This document shows positions 21,993-35,889 of a stretch of DNA of 64,000 bases, one piece after another. The DNA is from Elmis aenea. Its lineage: Eukaryota > Arthropoda > Insecta > Coleoptera > Elmidae. Made by a program: the position numbers and the translations under genes. The stretch covers positions 1 through 64,000 of the forward strand of contig CANTFG010000248.1 of assembly GCA_947652605.1 (NCBI GenBank). The letters run 5' to 3'. Position 1 is the stretch's first letter; each line of letters begins with the position of its first letter. Under the pieces are notes generated by a model. It saw nothing but the letters and a program-made list of their open reading frames with translations. It was not told where the DNA came from and ran no database searches.

Positions 21993-24900
21993 AAGAAAAA
22001 TAAACTCTATAACATACTAAAATTTGAACAAAATCGTATGAGCCGTTTTCGAGAAAAATTTTCAAAATTTTTAATTTTTTGAATAACTTTGTAAATTAAA
22101 TTTCAAAATAGTTGAGACAAACGGCATTATACTAAGAAAAATAAACTCTATAACATACTAAAATTTGAACAAAATCGTATGAGCCGTTTTCGAGAAAAAT
22201 TTTCAAAATTTTTAATTTTTTGAATAACTTTGTAAATTAAATTTCAAAATAGTTGACACAAACGGCATTATACTAAGAAAAATAAACTCTATAACATACT
22301 AAAATTTGAACAAAATCGTATGAGCCGTTTTCGAGAAAAATTTTCAAAATTTTTAATTTTTTGAATAACTTTGTAAATTAAATTTCAAAATAGTTGAGAG
22401 AAACTGCAATATACTAAGAAAAATAAACTCTATAACATACTAAAATTTGAACAAAATCGTATGAGCCGTTTTCGAGCAAAATTTTCAAAATTTTTAATTT
22501 TTTGAATAACTTTGTAAATTAAATTTCAAAATAGTTGAGACAAACGGCATTATACTAAGAAAAATTAACTCTATAACATACTAAAATTTGAACAAAATCG
22601 TATGAGCCGTTTTCGAGAAAAATTTTCAAAATTTTTAATTTTTTGAATAACTTTGTAAATTAAATTTCAAAATAGTTGAGACAAACGGCATTATACTAAG
22701 AAAAATAAACTCTATAACATACTAAAATTTGAACAAAATCGTATGAGCCGTTTTCAAAAAAATTTTCAAAATTTTGAATTTTTTGAATAACTTTGTAAAT
22801 TAAATTTCAAAATAGTTGACACAAACGGCATTATAGTAAGAAAAATAAACTCTATAACATACTAAAATTTGAACAAAATCGTATAAGCCGTTTTCGAGAA
22901 AAATTTTCAAAATTTTTAATTTTTTGAATAACTTTGTAAATTAAATTTCAAAATAGTTGAGACAAACTGCAATATACTAAGAAAAATAAACTCTATAACA
23001 TACTAAAATTTGAACAAAATCGTATGAGCCGTTTTCGAGCAAAATTTTCAAAATTTTTAATTTTTTGAATAACTTTGTAAATTAAATTTCAAAATAGTTG
23101 AGACAAACGGCATTATACTAAGAAAAATAAACTCTATAACATACTAAAATTTGAACAAAATCGTATGAGCCGTTTTCGAGAAAAATTTTCAAAATTTTTA
23201 ATTTTTTGAATAACTTTGTAAATTAAATTTCAAAATAGTTGAGACAAACGGCATTATACTAAGAAAAATAAACTCTATAACATACTAAAATTTGAACAAA
23301 ATCGTATGAGCCGTTTTCGAGAAAAATTTTCAAAATTTTTAATTTTTTGAATAACTTTGTAAATTACATTTCAAAATAGTTGAGACAAACGGCATTATTC
23401 TAAGAAAAATAAACTCTATAACATACTAAAATTTGAACAAAATCGTATAAGCCGTTTTCGAGAAAAATTTTCAAAATTTTTAATTTTTTGAATAACTGTA
23501 AATTAAATTTCAAAATAGTTGAGACAAACGGCATTATACTAAGAAAAATAAACTCTATAACATACTAAAATTTGAACAAAATCGTATGAGCCGTTTTCAA
23601 AAAAATTTTCAAAATTTTGAATTTTTTGAATAACTTTGTAAATTAAATTTCAAAATAGTTGACACAAACGGCATTATACTAAGAAAAATAAACTCTATAA
23701 CATACTAAAATTTGAACAAAATCGTATGAGCCGTTTTCGAGAAAAATTTTCAAAATTTTTAATTTTTTGAATAACTTTGTAAATTAAATTTCAAAATAGT
23801 TGACACAAACGGCATTATACTAAGAAAAATAAACTCTATAACATACTAAAATTTGAACAAAATCGTATGAGCCGTTTTCGAGAAAAATTTTCAAAATTTT
23901 TAATTTTTTGAATAACTTTGTAAATTAAATTTCAAAATAGTTGAGACAAACGCCATTATTTTAAGAAAAATAAACTCTATAACATACTAAAATTTGAACA
24001 AAATCGTATGAGCCGTTTTCCAGAAAAATTTTCAAAATTTTTAATTTTTTGAATAACTTTGTAAATTAAATTTCAAAATAGTTGAGACAAACTGCAATAT
24101 ACTAAGAAAAATTAACTCTATAACATACTAAAATTTGAACAAAATCGTATAAGCCGTTTTCGAGAAAAATTTTCAAAATTTTTAATTTTTTGAATAACTT
24201 TGTAAATAAATTTCAAAATAGTTGAGACAAACGGCATTATACTAAGAAAAATTAACTCTATAACATACTAAAATTTGAACAAAATCGTATGAGCCGTTTT
24301 CAAAAAAATTTTCAAAATTTTTAATTTTTTGAATAACTTTGTAAATTAAATTTCAAAATAGTTGAGACAAACGGCATTATACTAAGAAAAATAAACTCTA
24401 TAACATACTAAAATTTGAACAAAATCGTATGAGCCGTTTTCGAGAAAAATTTTCAAAATTTTTAATTTTTTGAATAACTTTGTAAATTACATTTCAAAAT
24501 AGTTGAGACAAACGGCATTATTCTAAGAAAAATAAACTCTATAACATACTAAAATTTGAACAAAATCGTATAAGCCGTTTTCGAGAAAAATTTTCAAAAT
24601 TTTTAATTTTTTGAATAACTGTAAATTAAATTTCAAAATAGTTGAGACAAACGGCATTATACTAAGAAAAATAAACTCTATAACATACTAAAATTTGAAC
24701 AAAATCGTATGAGCCGTTTTCGAGAAAAATTTTCAAAATTTTTAATTTTTTGAATAACTTTGTAAATTACATTTCAAAATAGTTGAGACAAACGGCATTA
24801 TTCTAAGAAAAATAAACTCTATAACATACTAAAATTTGAACAAAATCGTATAAGCCGTTTTCGAGAAAAATTTTCAAAATTTTTAATTTTTTGAATAACT

Positions 24901-27900
24901 GTAAATTAAATTTCAAAATAGTTGAGACAAACGGCATTATACTAAGAAAAATAAACTCTATAACATACTAAAATTTGAACAAAATCGTATGAGCCGTTTT
25001 CAAAAAAATTTTCAAAATTTTGAATTTTTTGAATAACTTTGTAAATTAAATTTCAAAATAGTTGACACAAACGGCATTATACTAAGAAAAATAAACTCTA
25101 TAACATACTAAAATTTGAACAAAATCGTATGAGCCGTTTTCGAGAAAAATTTTCAAAATTTTTAATTTTTTGAATAACTTTGTAAATTAAATTTCAAAAT
25201 AGTTGACACAAACGGCATTATACTAAGAAAAATAAACTCTATAACATACTAAAATTTGAACAAAATCGTATGAGCCGTTTTCGAGAAAAATTTTCAAAAT
25301 TTTTAATTTTTTGAATAACTTTGTAAATTAAATTTCAAAATAGTTGAGACAAACGCCATTATTTTAAGAAAAATAAACTCTATAACATACTAAAATTTGA
25401 ACAAAATCGTATGAGCCGTTTTCCAGAAAAATTTTCAAAATTTTTAATTTTTTGAATAACTTTGTAAATTAAATTTCAAAATAGTTGAGACAAGATGCAA
25501 TATACTAAGAAAAATTAACTCTATAACATACTAAAATTTGAACAAAATCGTATAAGCCGTTTTCGAGAAAAATTTTCAAAATTTTTAATTTTTTGAATAA
25601 CTTTGTAAATAAATTTCAAAATAGTTGAGACAAACGGCATTATACTAAGAAAAATTAACTCTATAACATACTAAAATTTGAACAAAATCGTATGAGCCGT
25701 TTTCAAAAAAATTTTCAAAATTTTTAATTTTTTGAATAACTTTGTAAATTAAATTTCAAAATAGTTGAGACAAACGGCATTATACTAAGAAAAATAAACT
25801 CTATAACATACTAAAATTTGAACAAAATCGTATGAGCCGTTTTCGAGAAAAATTTTCAAAATTTTTAATTTTTTGAATAACTTTGTAAATTACATTTCAA
25901 AATAGTTGAGACAAACGGCATTATTCTAAGAAAAATAAACTCTATAACATACTAAAATTTGAACAAAATCGTATAAGCCGTTTTCGAGAAAAATTTTCAA
26001 AATTTTTAATTTTTTGAATAACTGTAAATTAAATTTCAAAATAGTTGAGACAAACGGCATTATACTAAGAAAAATAAACTCTATAACATACTAAAATTTG
26101 AACAAAATCGTATGAGCCGTTTTCAAAAAAATTTTCAAAATTTTGAATTTTTTGAATAACTTTGTAAATTAAATTTCAAAATAGTTGACACAAACGGCAT
26201 TATACTAAGAAAAATAAACTCTATAACATACTAAGATTTGAACAAAATCGTATGAGCCGTTTTCGAGAAAAATTTTCAAAATTTTTAATTTTTTGAATAA
26301 CTTTGTAAATTAAATTTCAAAATAGTTGACACAAACGGCATTATACTAAGAAAAATAAACTCTATAACATACTAAAATTTGAACAAAATCGTATTAGCCG
26401 TTTTCGAGAAAAATTTTCAAAATTTTTAATTTTTTGAATAACTTTGTAAATTAAATTTCAAAATAGTTGAGACAAACGCCATTATTTTAAGAAAAATAAA
26501 CTCTATAACATACTAAAATTTGAACAAAATCGTATGAGCTGTTTTCCAGAAAAATTTTCAAAATTTTTAATTTTTTGAATAACTTTGTAAATTAAATTTC
26601 AAAATAGTTGAGACAAACTGCAATATACTAAGAAAAATTAACTCTATAACATACTAAAATTTGAACAAAATCGTATAAGCCGTTTTCGAGAAAAATTTTC
26701 AAAATTTTTAATTTTTTGAATAACTTTGTAAATAAATTTCAAAATAGTTGAGACAAACGGCATTATACTAAGAAAAATTAACTCTATAACATACTAAAAT
26801 TTGAACAAAATCGTATGAGCCGTTATCGAGAAAAATTTTCAAAATTTTTAATTTTTTTAATAACTTTGTAAATTAAATTTCAAAATAGTTGAGACAAACG
26901 GCATTATACTAAGAAAAATAAACTCTATAACATACTAAAATTTGAACAAAATCGTATGAGCCGTTTTCGAGCAAAATTTTCAAAATTTTTAATTTTTTGA
27001 ATAACTTTGTAAATTAAATTACAAAATAGTTGAGACAAACGGCATTATACTAAGAAAAATAAACTTTATAACATACTAAAATTTGAACAAAATCGTATAA
27101 GCCGTTTTCAAAAAAATTTTCAAAATTTTTAATTTTTTGAATAATTTTGTAAATTGGACTTCTAAATAGTTGAGACAAACGGTATTATACTTAGAAAAAT
27201 AAACTCTATAACATGCAGAAATTTAAACAAAATGTAAGGAGCCGTTTTCGAAAAAAAATTTCAAAATTTCCAAAATTTTTAATTTTTTGAATAATTTTGT
27301 AAATTAGACTTCTAAACAGTTAAGACAAACGGTACTATACTTAAAAAAATAAACTCTATAACATACTAAAATTTGAACAAAATCGTATGAGCCGTTTTCG
27401 AGAAAAATTTTCAAAATTTTTAATTTTTTGAATAACTTTGTAAATTAAATTTCAAAATAGTTGACACAAACGGCATTATACTAAGAAAAATAAACTCTAT
27501 AACATACTAAAATTTGAACAAAATCGTATAAGCCGTTTTCGAGAAAAATTTTCAAAATTTTTAATTTTTTGAATAACTTTGTAAATTAAATTTCAAAATA
27601 GTTGAGACAAACGGCATTATTTTAAGAAAAATAAACCCTATAACATACTAAAATTTGAACAAAATCGTATGAGCCGTTTTCGAGAAAAATTTTCAAAATT
27701 TTTAATTTTTTGAATAACTTTGTAAATTAAATTTCAAAATAGTTGAGACAAACGGCATTATACTAAGAAAAATAAACTCTATAACATACTAAAATTTGAA
27801 CAAAATCGTATGAGCCGTTTTCGAGAAAAATTTTCAAAATTTTTAATTTTTTGAATAACTTTGTAAATTACATTTCAAAATAGTTGAGACAAACGGCATT

Positions 27901-28689
27901 ATTCTAAGAAAAATAAACTCTATAACATACTAAAATTTGAACAAAATCGTATAAGCCGTTTTCGAGAAAAATTTTCAAAATTTTTAATTTTTTGAATAAC
28001 TGTAAATTAAATTTCAAAATAGTTGAGACAAACGGCATTATACTAAGAAAAATAAACTCTATAACATACTAAAATTTGAACAAAATCGTATGAGCCGTTT
28101 TCAAAAAAATTTTCAAAATTTTGAATTTTTTGAATAACTTTGTAAATTAAATTTCAAAATAGTTGACACAAACGGCATTATACTAAGAAAAATAAACTCT
28201 ATAACATACTAAGATTTGAACAAAATCGTATGAGCCGTTTTCGAGAAAAATTTTCAAAATTTTTAATTTTTTGAATAACTTTGTAAATTAAATTTCAAAA
28301 TAGTTGACACAAACGGCATTATACTAAGAAAAATAAACTCTATAACATACTAAAATTTGAACAAAATCGTATTAGCCGTTTTCGAGAAAAATTTTCAAAA
28401 TTTTTAATTTTTTGAATAACTTTGTAAATTAAATTTCAAAATAGTTGAGACAAACGCCATTATTTTAAGAAAAATAAACTCTATAACATACTAAAATTTG
28501 AACAAAATCGTATGAGCTGTTTTCCAGAAAAATTTTCAAAATTTTTAATTTTTTGAATAACTTTGTAAATTAAATTTCAAAATAGTTGAGACAAACTGCA
28601 ATATACTAAGAAAAATTAACTCTATAACATACTAAAATTTGAACAAAATCGTATAAGCCGTTTTCGAGAAAAATTTTCAAAATTTTTAA

Positions 28690-31600
28690 TTTTTTGAATA
28701 ACTTTGTAAATAAATTTCAAAATAGTTGAGACAAACGGCATTATACTAAGAAAAATTAACTCTATAACATACTAAAATTTGAACAAAATCGTATGAGCCG
28801 TTATCGAGAAAAATTTTCAAAATTTTTAATTTTTTTAATAACTTTGTAAATTAAATTTCAAAATAGTTGAGACAAACGGCATTATACTAAGAAAAATAAA
28901 CTCTATAACATACTAAAATTTGAACAAAATCGTATGAGCCGTTTTCGAGCAAAATTTTCAAAATTTTTAATTTTTTGAATAACTTTGTAAATTAAATTAC
29001 AAAATAGTTGAGACAAACGGCATTATACTAAGAAAAATAAACTTTATAACATACTAAAATTTGAACAAAATCGTATAAGCCGTTTTCAAAAAAATTTTCA
29101 AAATTTTTAATTTTTTGAATAATTTTGTAAATTGGACTTCTAAATAGTTGAGACAAACGGTATTATACTTAGAAAAATAAACTCTATAACATGCAGAAAT
29201 TTAAACAAAATGTAAGGAGCCGTTTTCGAAAAAAAATTTCAAAATTTCCAAAATTTTTAATTTTTTGAATAATTTTGTAAATTAGACTTCTAAACAGTTA
29301 AGACAAACGGTACTATACTTAAAAAAATAAACTCTATAACATACTAAAATTTGAACAAAATCGTATGAGCCGTTTTCGAGAAAAATTTTCAAAATTTTTA
29401 ATTTTTTGAATAACTTTGTAAATTAAATTTCAAAATAGTTGACACAAACGGCATTATACTAAGAAAAATAAACTCTATAACATACTAAAATTTGAACAAA
29501 ATCGTATAAGCCGTTTTCGAGAAAAATTTTCAAAATTTTTAATTTTTTGAATAACTTTGTAAATTAAATTTCAAAATAGTTGAGACAAACGGCATTATTT
29601 TAAGAAAAATAAACCCTATAACATACTAAAATTTGAACAAAATCGTATGAGCCGTTTTCGAGAAAAATTTTCAAAATTTTTAATTTTTTGAATAACTTTG
29701 TAAATTAAATTTCAAAATAGTTGAGACAAACTGCAATATACTAAGAAAAATTAACTCAATAACATACTAAAATTTGAACAAAATCGTATGAGCCGTTTTC
29801 GAGCAAAATTTTGAAAATTTTTAATTTTTTGAATAACTTTGTAAATTAAATTTCAAAATAGTTGAGACAAACGGCATTATACTAAGAAAAATAAACTCTA
29901 TAACATACTAAAATTTGAACAAAATCGTATGAGCCGTTTTCGAGAAAAATTTTCAAAATTTTTAATTTTTTGAATAACTTTGTAAATTAAATTTCAAAAT
30001 AGTTGAGACAAACGGCATTATACTAAGAAAAATAAACTCTATAACATACTAAAATTTGAACAAAATCGTATGAGCCGTTTTCGAGAAAAATTTTCAAAAT
30101 TTTTAATTTTTAGAATAACTTTGTAAATTAAATTTCAAAATAGTTGAGACAAACGGCATTATACTAAGAAAAATAAACTCTATAACATACTAAAATTTGA
30201 ACAAAATCGTATGAGCCGTTTTCGAGAAAAATTTTCAAAATTTTTAATTTTTTGAATAACTTTGTAAATTACATTTCAAAATAGTTGAGACAAACGGCAT
30301 TATTCTAAGAAAAATAAACTCTATAACATACTAAAATTTGAACAAAATCGTATAAGCCGTTTTCGAGAAAAATTTTCAAAATTTTTAATTTTTTGAATAA
30401 CTGTAAATTAAATTTCAAAATAGTTGAGACAAACGGCATTATACTAAGAAAAATAAACTCTATAACATACTAAAATTTGAACAAAATCGTATGAGCCGTT
30501 TTCAAAAAAATTTTCAAAATTTTGAATTTTTTGAATAACTTTGTAAATTAAATTTCAAAATAGTTGACACAAACGGCAATATACTAAGAAAAATAAACTC
30601 TATAACATACTAAAATTTGAACAAAATCGTATGAGCCGTTTTCGAGAAAAATTTTCAAAATTTTTAATTTTTTGAATAACTTTGTAAATTAAATTTCAAA
30701 ATAGTTGACACAAACGGCATTATACTAAGAAAAATAAACTCTATAACATACTAAAATTTGAACAAAATCGTATGAGCCGTTTTCGAGAAAAATTTTCAAA
30801 ATTTTTAATTTTTTGAATAACTTTGTAAATTAAATTTCAAAATAGTTGAGACAAACGCCATTATTTTAAGAAAAATAAACTCTATAACATACTAAAATTT
30901 GAACAAAATCGTATGAGCCGTTTTCCAGAAAAATTTTCAAAATTTTTAATTTTTTGAATAACTTTGTAAATTAAATTTCAAAATAGTTGAGACAAACTGC
31001 AATATACTAAGAAAAATTAACTCTATAACATACTAAAATTTGAACAAAATCGTATAAGCCGTTTTCGAGAAAAATTTTCAAAATTTTTAATTTTTTGAAT
31101 AACTTTGTAAATAAATTTCAAAATAGTTGAGACAAACGGCATTATACTAAGAAAAATTAACTCTATAACATACTAAAATTTGAACAAAATCGTATGAGCC
31201 GTTATCGAGAAAAATTTTCAAAATTTTTAATTTTTTTAATAACTTTGTAAATTAAATTTCAAAATAGTTGAGACAAACGGCATTATACTAAGAAAAATAA
31301 ACTCTATAACATACTAAAATTTGAACAAAATCGTATGAGCCGTTTTCGAGCAAAATTTTCAAAATTTTTAATTTTTTGAATAACTTTGTAAATTAAATTA
31401 CAAAATAGTTGAGACAAACGGCATTATACTAAGAAAAATAAACTCTATAACATACTAAAATTTGAACAAAATCGTATAAGCCGTTTTCAAAAAAATTTTC
31501 AAAATTTTTAATTTTTTGAATAATTTTGTAAATTGGACTTCTAAATAGTTGAGACAAACGGTATTATACTTAGAAAAATAAACTCTATAACATGCAGAAA

Positions 31601-33115
31601 TTTAAACAAAATGTAAGGAGCCGTTTTCGAAAAAAAATTTCAAAATTTCCAAAATTTTTAATTTTTTGAATAATTTTGTAAATTAGACTTCTAAACAGTT
31701 AAGACAAACGGTACTATACTTAAAAAAATAAACTCTATAACATACTAAAATTTGAACAAAATCGTATGAGCCGTTTTCGAGAAAAATTTTCAAAATTTTT
31801 AATTTTTTGAATAACTTTGTAAATTAAATTTCAAAATAGTTGACACAAACGGCATTATACTAAGAAAAATAAACTCTATAACATACTAAAATTTGAACAA
31901 AATCGTATAAGCCGTTTTCGAGAAAAATTTTCAAAATTTTTAATTTTTTGAATAACTTTGTAAATTAAATTTCAAAATAGTTGAGACAAACGGCATTATT
32001 TTAAGAAAAATAAACCCTATAACATACTAAAATTTGAACAAAATCGTATGAGCCGTTTTCGAGCAAAATTTTCAAAATTTTTAATTTTTTGAATAACTTT
32101 GTAAATTAAATTTCAAAATAGTTGAGACAAACGGCATTATACTAAGAAAAATAAACTCTATAACATACTAAAATTTGAACAAAATCGTATGAGCCGTTTT
32201 CGAGAAAAATTTTCAAAATTTTTAATTTTTAGATTAACTTTGTAAATTAAATTTCAAAATAGTTGAGACAAACGGCATTATACTAAGAAAAATAAACTCT
32301 ATAACATACTAAAATTTGAACAAAATCGTATGAGCCGTTTTCGAGAAAAATTTTCAAAATTTTTAATTTTTTGAATAACTTTGTAAATTACATTTCAAAA
32401 TAGTTGAGACAAACGGCATTATTCTAAGAAAAATAAACTCTATAACATACTAAAATTTGAACAAAATCGTATAAGCCGTTTTCGAGAAAAATTTTCAAAA
32501 TTTTTAATTTTTTGAATAACTGTAAATTAAATTTCAAAATAGTTGAGACAAACGGCATTATACTAAGAAAAATAAACTCTATAACATACTAAAACTTGAA
32601 CAAAATCGTATAAGCCGTTTTCAAAAAAATTTTCAAAATTTTGAATTTTTTGAATAACTTTGTAAATTAAATTTCAAAATAGTTGACACAAACGGCATTA
32701 TACTAAGAAAAATAAACTCTATAACATACTAAAATTTGAACAAAATCGTATGAGCCGTTTTCGAGAAAAATTTTCAAAATTTTTAATTTTTTGAATAACT
32801 TTGTAAATTAAATTTCAAAATAGTTGACACAAACGGCATTATACTAAGAAAAATAAACTCTATAACATACTAAAATTTGAACAAAATCGTATGAGCCGTT
32901 TTCGAGAAAAATTTTCAAAATTTTTAATTTTTTGAATAACTTTGTAAATTAAATTTCAAAATAGTTGAGACAAACGCCATTATTTTAAGAAAAATAAACT
33001 CTATAACATACTAAAATTTGAACAAAATCGTATGAGCCGTTTTCCAGAAAAATTTTCAAAATTTTTAATTTTTTGAATAACTTTGTAAATTAAATTTCAA
33101 AATAGTTGAGACAAA
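28690..33115 (+). repeat. Long duplicated segment, copy 1 (offset 7,202 bp)
   Basis: Rare variants here recur exactly 7,202 bp downstream: the B1 start phrase ATTGGACT (29131 and 36333), AACTGTAAATT (30401 and 37603), TTAGATTAACTTTG (32231 and 39433) and AAAACTTGAAC (32591 and 39793). The two copies stop matching at about 28.69 kb on the left and 33.1 kb on the right, judged by eye. At least one difference was seen: GGCATTAT near 29450 is GGCAATAT in the other copy. Confidence 0.7.
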
Positions 33116-35889
33116 CGGCATTATACTAAGAAAAATAAACTCTATAACATACTAAAATTTGAACAAAATCGTATGAGCCGTTTTCGAGAAAAATTTTCAA
33201 AATTTTAAATTTTTTGAATAACTTTGTAAATTACATTTCAAAATAGTTGAGACAAACGGCATTATACTAAGAAAAATAAACTCTATAACATACTAAAATT
33301 TGAACAAAATCGTATGAGCCGTTTTCGAGAAAAATTTTCAAAATTTTTAATTTTTTGAATAACTTTGTAAATTAAATTTCAAAATAGTTGAGACAAACGG
33401 CATTATACTAAGAAAAATAAACTCTATAACATACTAAAATTTGAACAAAATCGTATGAGCCGTTTTCGAGAAAAATTTTCAAAATTTTTAATTTTTTGAA
33501 TAACTTTGTAAATTAAATTTCAAAATAGTTGAGACAAGCGGCATTATACTAAGAAAAATAAACTCTATAACATACTAAAATTTGAACAAAATCGTATGAG
33601 CCGTTTTCAAAAAAATTTTCAAAATTTTTAATTTTTTGAATAACTTTGTAAATTAAATTTCAAAATAGTTGAGACAAACGGCATTATACTAAGAAAAATA
33701 AACTCTATAACATACTAAAATTTGAACAAAATCGTATGAGCCGTTTTCGAGAAAAATTTTCAAAATTTTTAATTTTTTGAATAACTTTGTAAATTAAATT
33801 TCAAAATAGTTGAGACAAACGCCATTATTTTAAGAAAAATAAACTCTATAACATACTAAAATTTGAACAAAATCGTATGAGCTGTTTTCCAGAAAAATTT
33901 TCAAAATTTTTAATTTTTTGAATAACTTTGTAAATTAAATTTCAAAATAGTTGAGACAAACTGCAATATACTAAGAAAAATTAACTCTATAACATACTAA
34001 AATTTGAACAAAATCGTATAAGCCGTTTTCGAGAAAAATTTTCAAAATTTTTAATTTTTTGAATAACTTTGTAAATAAATTTCAAAATAGTTGAGACAAA
34101 CGGCATTATACTAAGAAAAATTAACTCTATAACATACTAAAATTTGAACAAAATCGTATGAGCCGTTATCGAGAAAAATTTTCAAAATTTTTAATTTTTT
34201 TAATAACTTTGTAAATTAAATTTCAAAATAGTTGAGACAAACGGCATTATACTAAGAAAAATAAACTCTATAACATACTAAAATTTGAACAAAATCGTAT
34301 GAGCCGTTTTCGAGCAAAATTTTCAAAATTTTTAATTTTTTGAATAACTTTGTAAATTAAATTACAAAATAGTTGAGACAAACGGCATTATACTAAGAAA
34401 AATAAACTTTATAACATACTAAAATTTGAACAAAATCGTATAAGCCGTTTTCAAAAAAATTTTCAAAATTTTTAATTTTTTGAATAATTTTGTAAATTGG
34501 ACTTCTAAATAGTTGAGACAAACGGTATTATACTTAGAAAAATAAACTCTATAACATGCAGAAATTTAAACAAAATGTAAGGAGCCGTTTTCGAAAAAAA
34601 ATTTCAAAATTTCCAAAATTTTTAATTTTTTGAATAATTTTGTAAATTAGACTTCTAAACAGTTAAGACAAACGGTACTATACTTAAAAAAATAAACTCT
34701 ATAACATACTAAAATTTGAACAAAATCGTATGAGCCGTTTTCGAGAAAAATTTTCAAAATTTTTAATTTTTTGAATAACTTTGTAAATTAAATTTCAAAA
34801 TAGTTGACACAAACGGCAATATACTAAGAAAAATAAACTCTATAACATACTAAAATTTGAACAAAATCGTATAAGCCGTTTTCGAGAAAAATTTTCAAAA
34901 TTTTTAATTTTTTGAATAACTTTGTAAATTAAATTTCAAAATAGTTGAGACAAACGGCATTATTTTAAGAAAAATAAACCCTATAACATACTAAAATTTG
35001 AACAAAATCGTATGAGCCGTTTTCGAGAAAAATTTTCAAAATTTTTAATTTTTTGAATAACTTTGTAAATTAAATTTCAAAATAGTTGAGACAAACTGCA
35101 ATATACTAAGAAAAATTAACTCAATAACATACTAAAATTTGAACAAAATCGTATGAGCCGTTTTCGAGCAAAATTTTGAAAATTTTTAATTTTTTGAATA
35201 ACTTTGTAAATTAAATTTCAAAATAGTTGAGACAAACGGCATTATACTAAGAAAAATAAACTCTATAACATACTAAAATTTGAACAAAATCGTATGAGCC
35301 GTTTTCGAGAAAAATTTTCAAAATTTTTAATTTTTTGAATAACTTTGTAAATTAAATTTCAAAATAGTTGAGACAAACGGCATTATACTAAGAAAAATAA
35401 ACTCTATAACATACTAAAATTTGAACAAAATCGTATGAGCCGTTTTCGAGAAAAATTTTCAAAATTTTTAATTTTTAGAATAACTTTGTAAATTAAATTT
35501 CAAAATAGTTGAGACAAACGGCATTATACTAAGAAAAATAAACTCTATAACATACTAAAATTTGAACAAAATCGTATGAGCCGTTTTCGAGAAAAATTTT
35601 CAAAATTTTTAATTTTTTGAATAACTTTGTAAATTACATTTCAAAATAGTTGAGACAAACGGCATTATTCTAAGAAAAATAAACTCTATAACATACTAAA
35701 ATTTGAACAAAATCGTATAAGCCGTTTTCGAGAAAAATTTTCAAAATTTTTAATTTTTTGAATAACTGTAAATTAAATTTCAAAATAGTTGAGACAAACG
35801 GCATTATACTAAGAAAAATAAACTCTATAACATACTAAAATTTGAACAAAATCGTATGAGCCGTTTTCAAAAAAATTTTCAAAATTTTT

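Noticed and set aside
21705..22082. Plus-strand open frame of 125 codons crossing the element-satellite junction
   Set aside because: It is antisense to the start of ORF1 and the 5' UTR and ends in satellite sequence. It exists only because of the insertion point.
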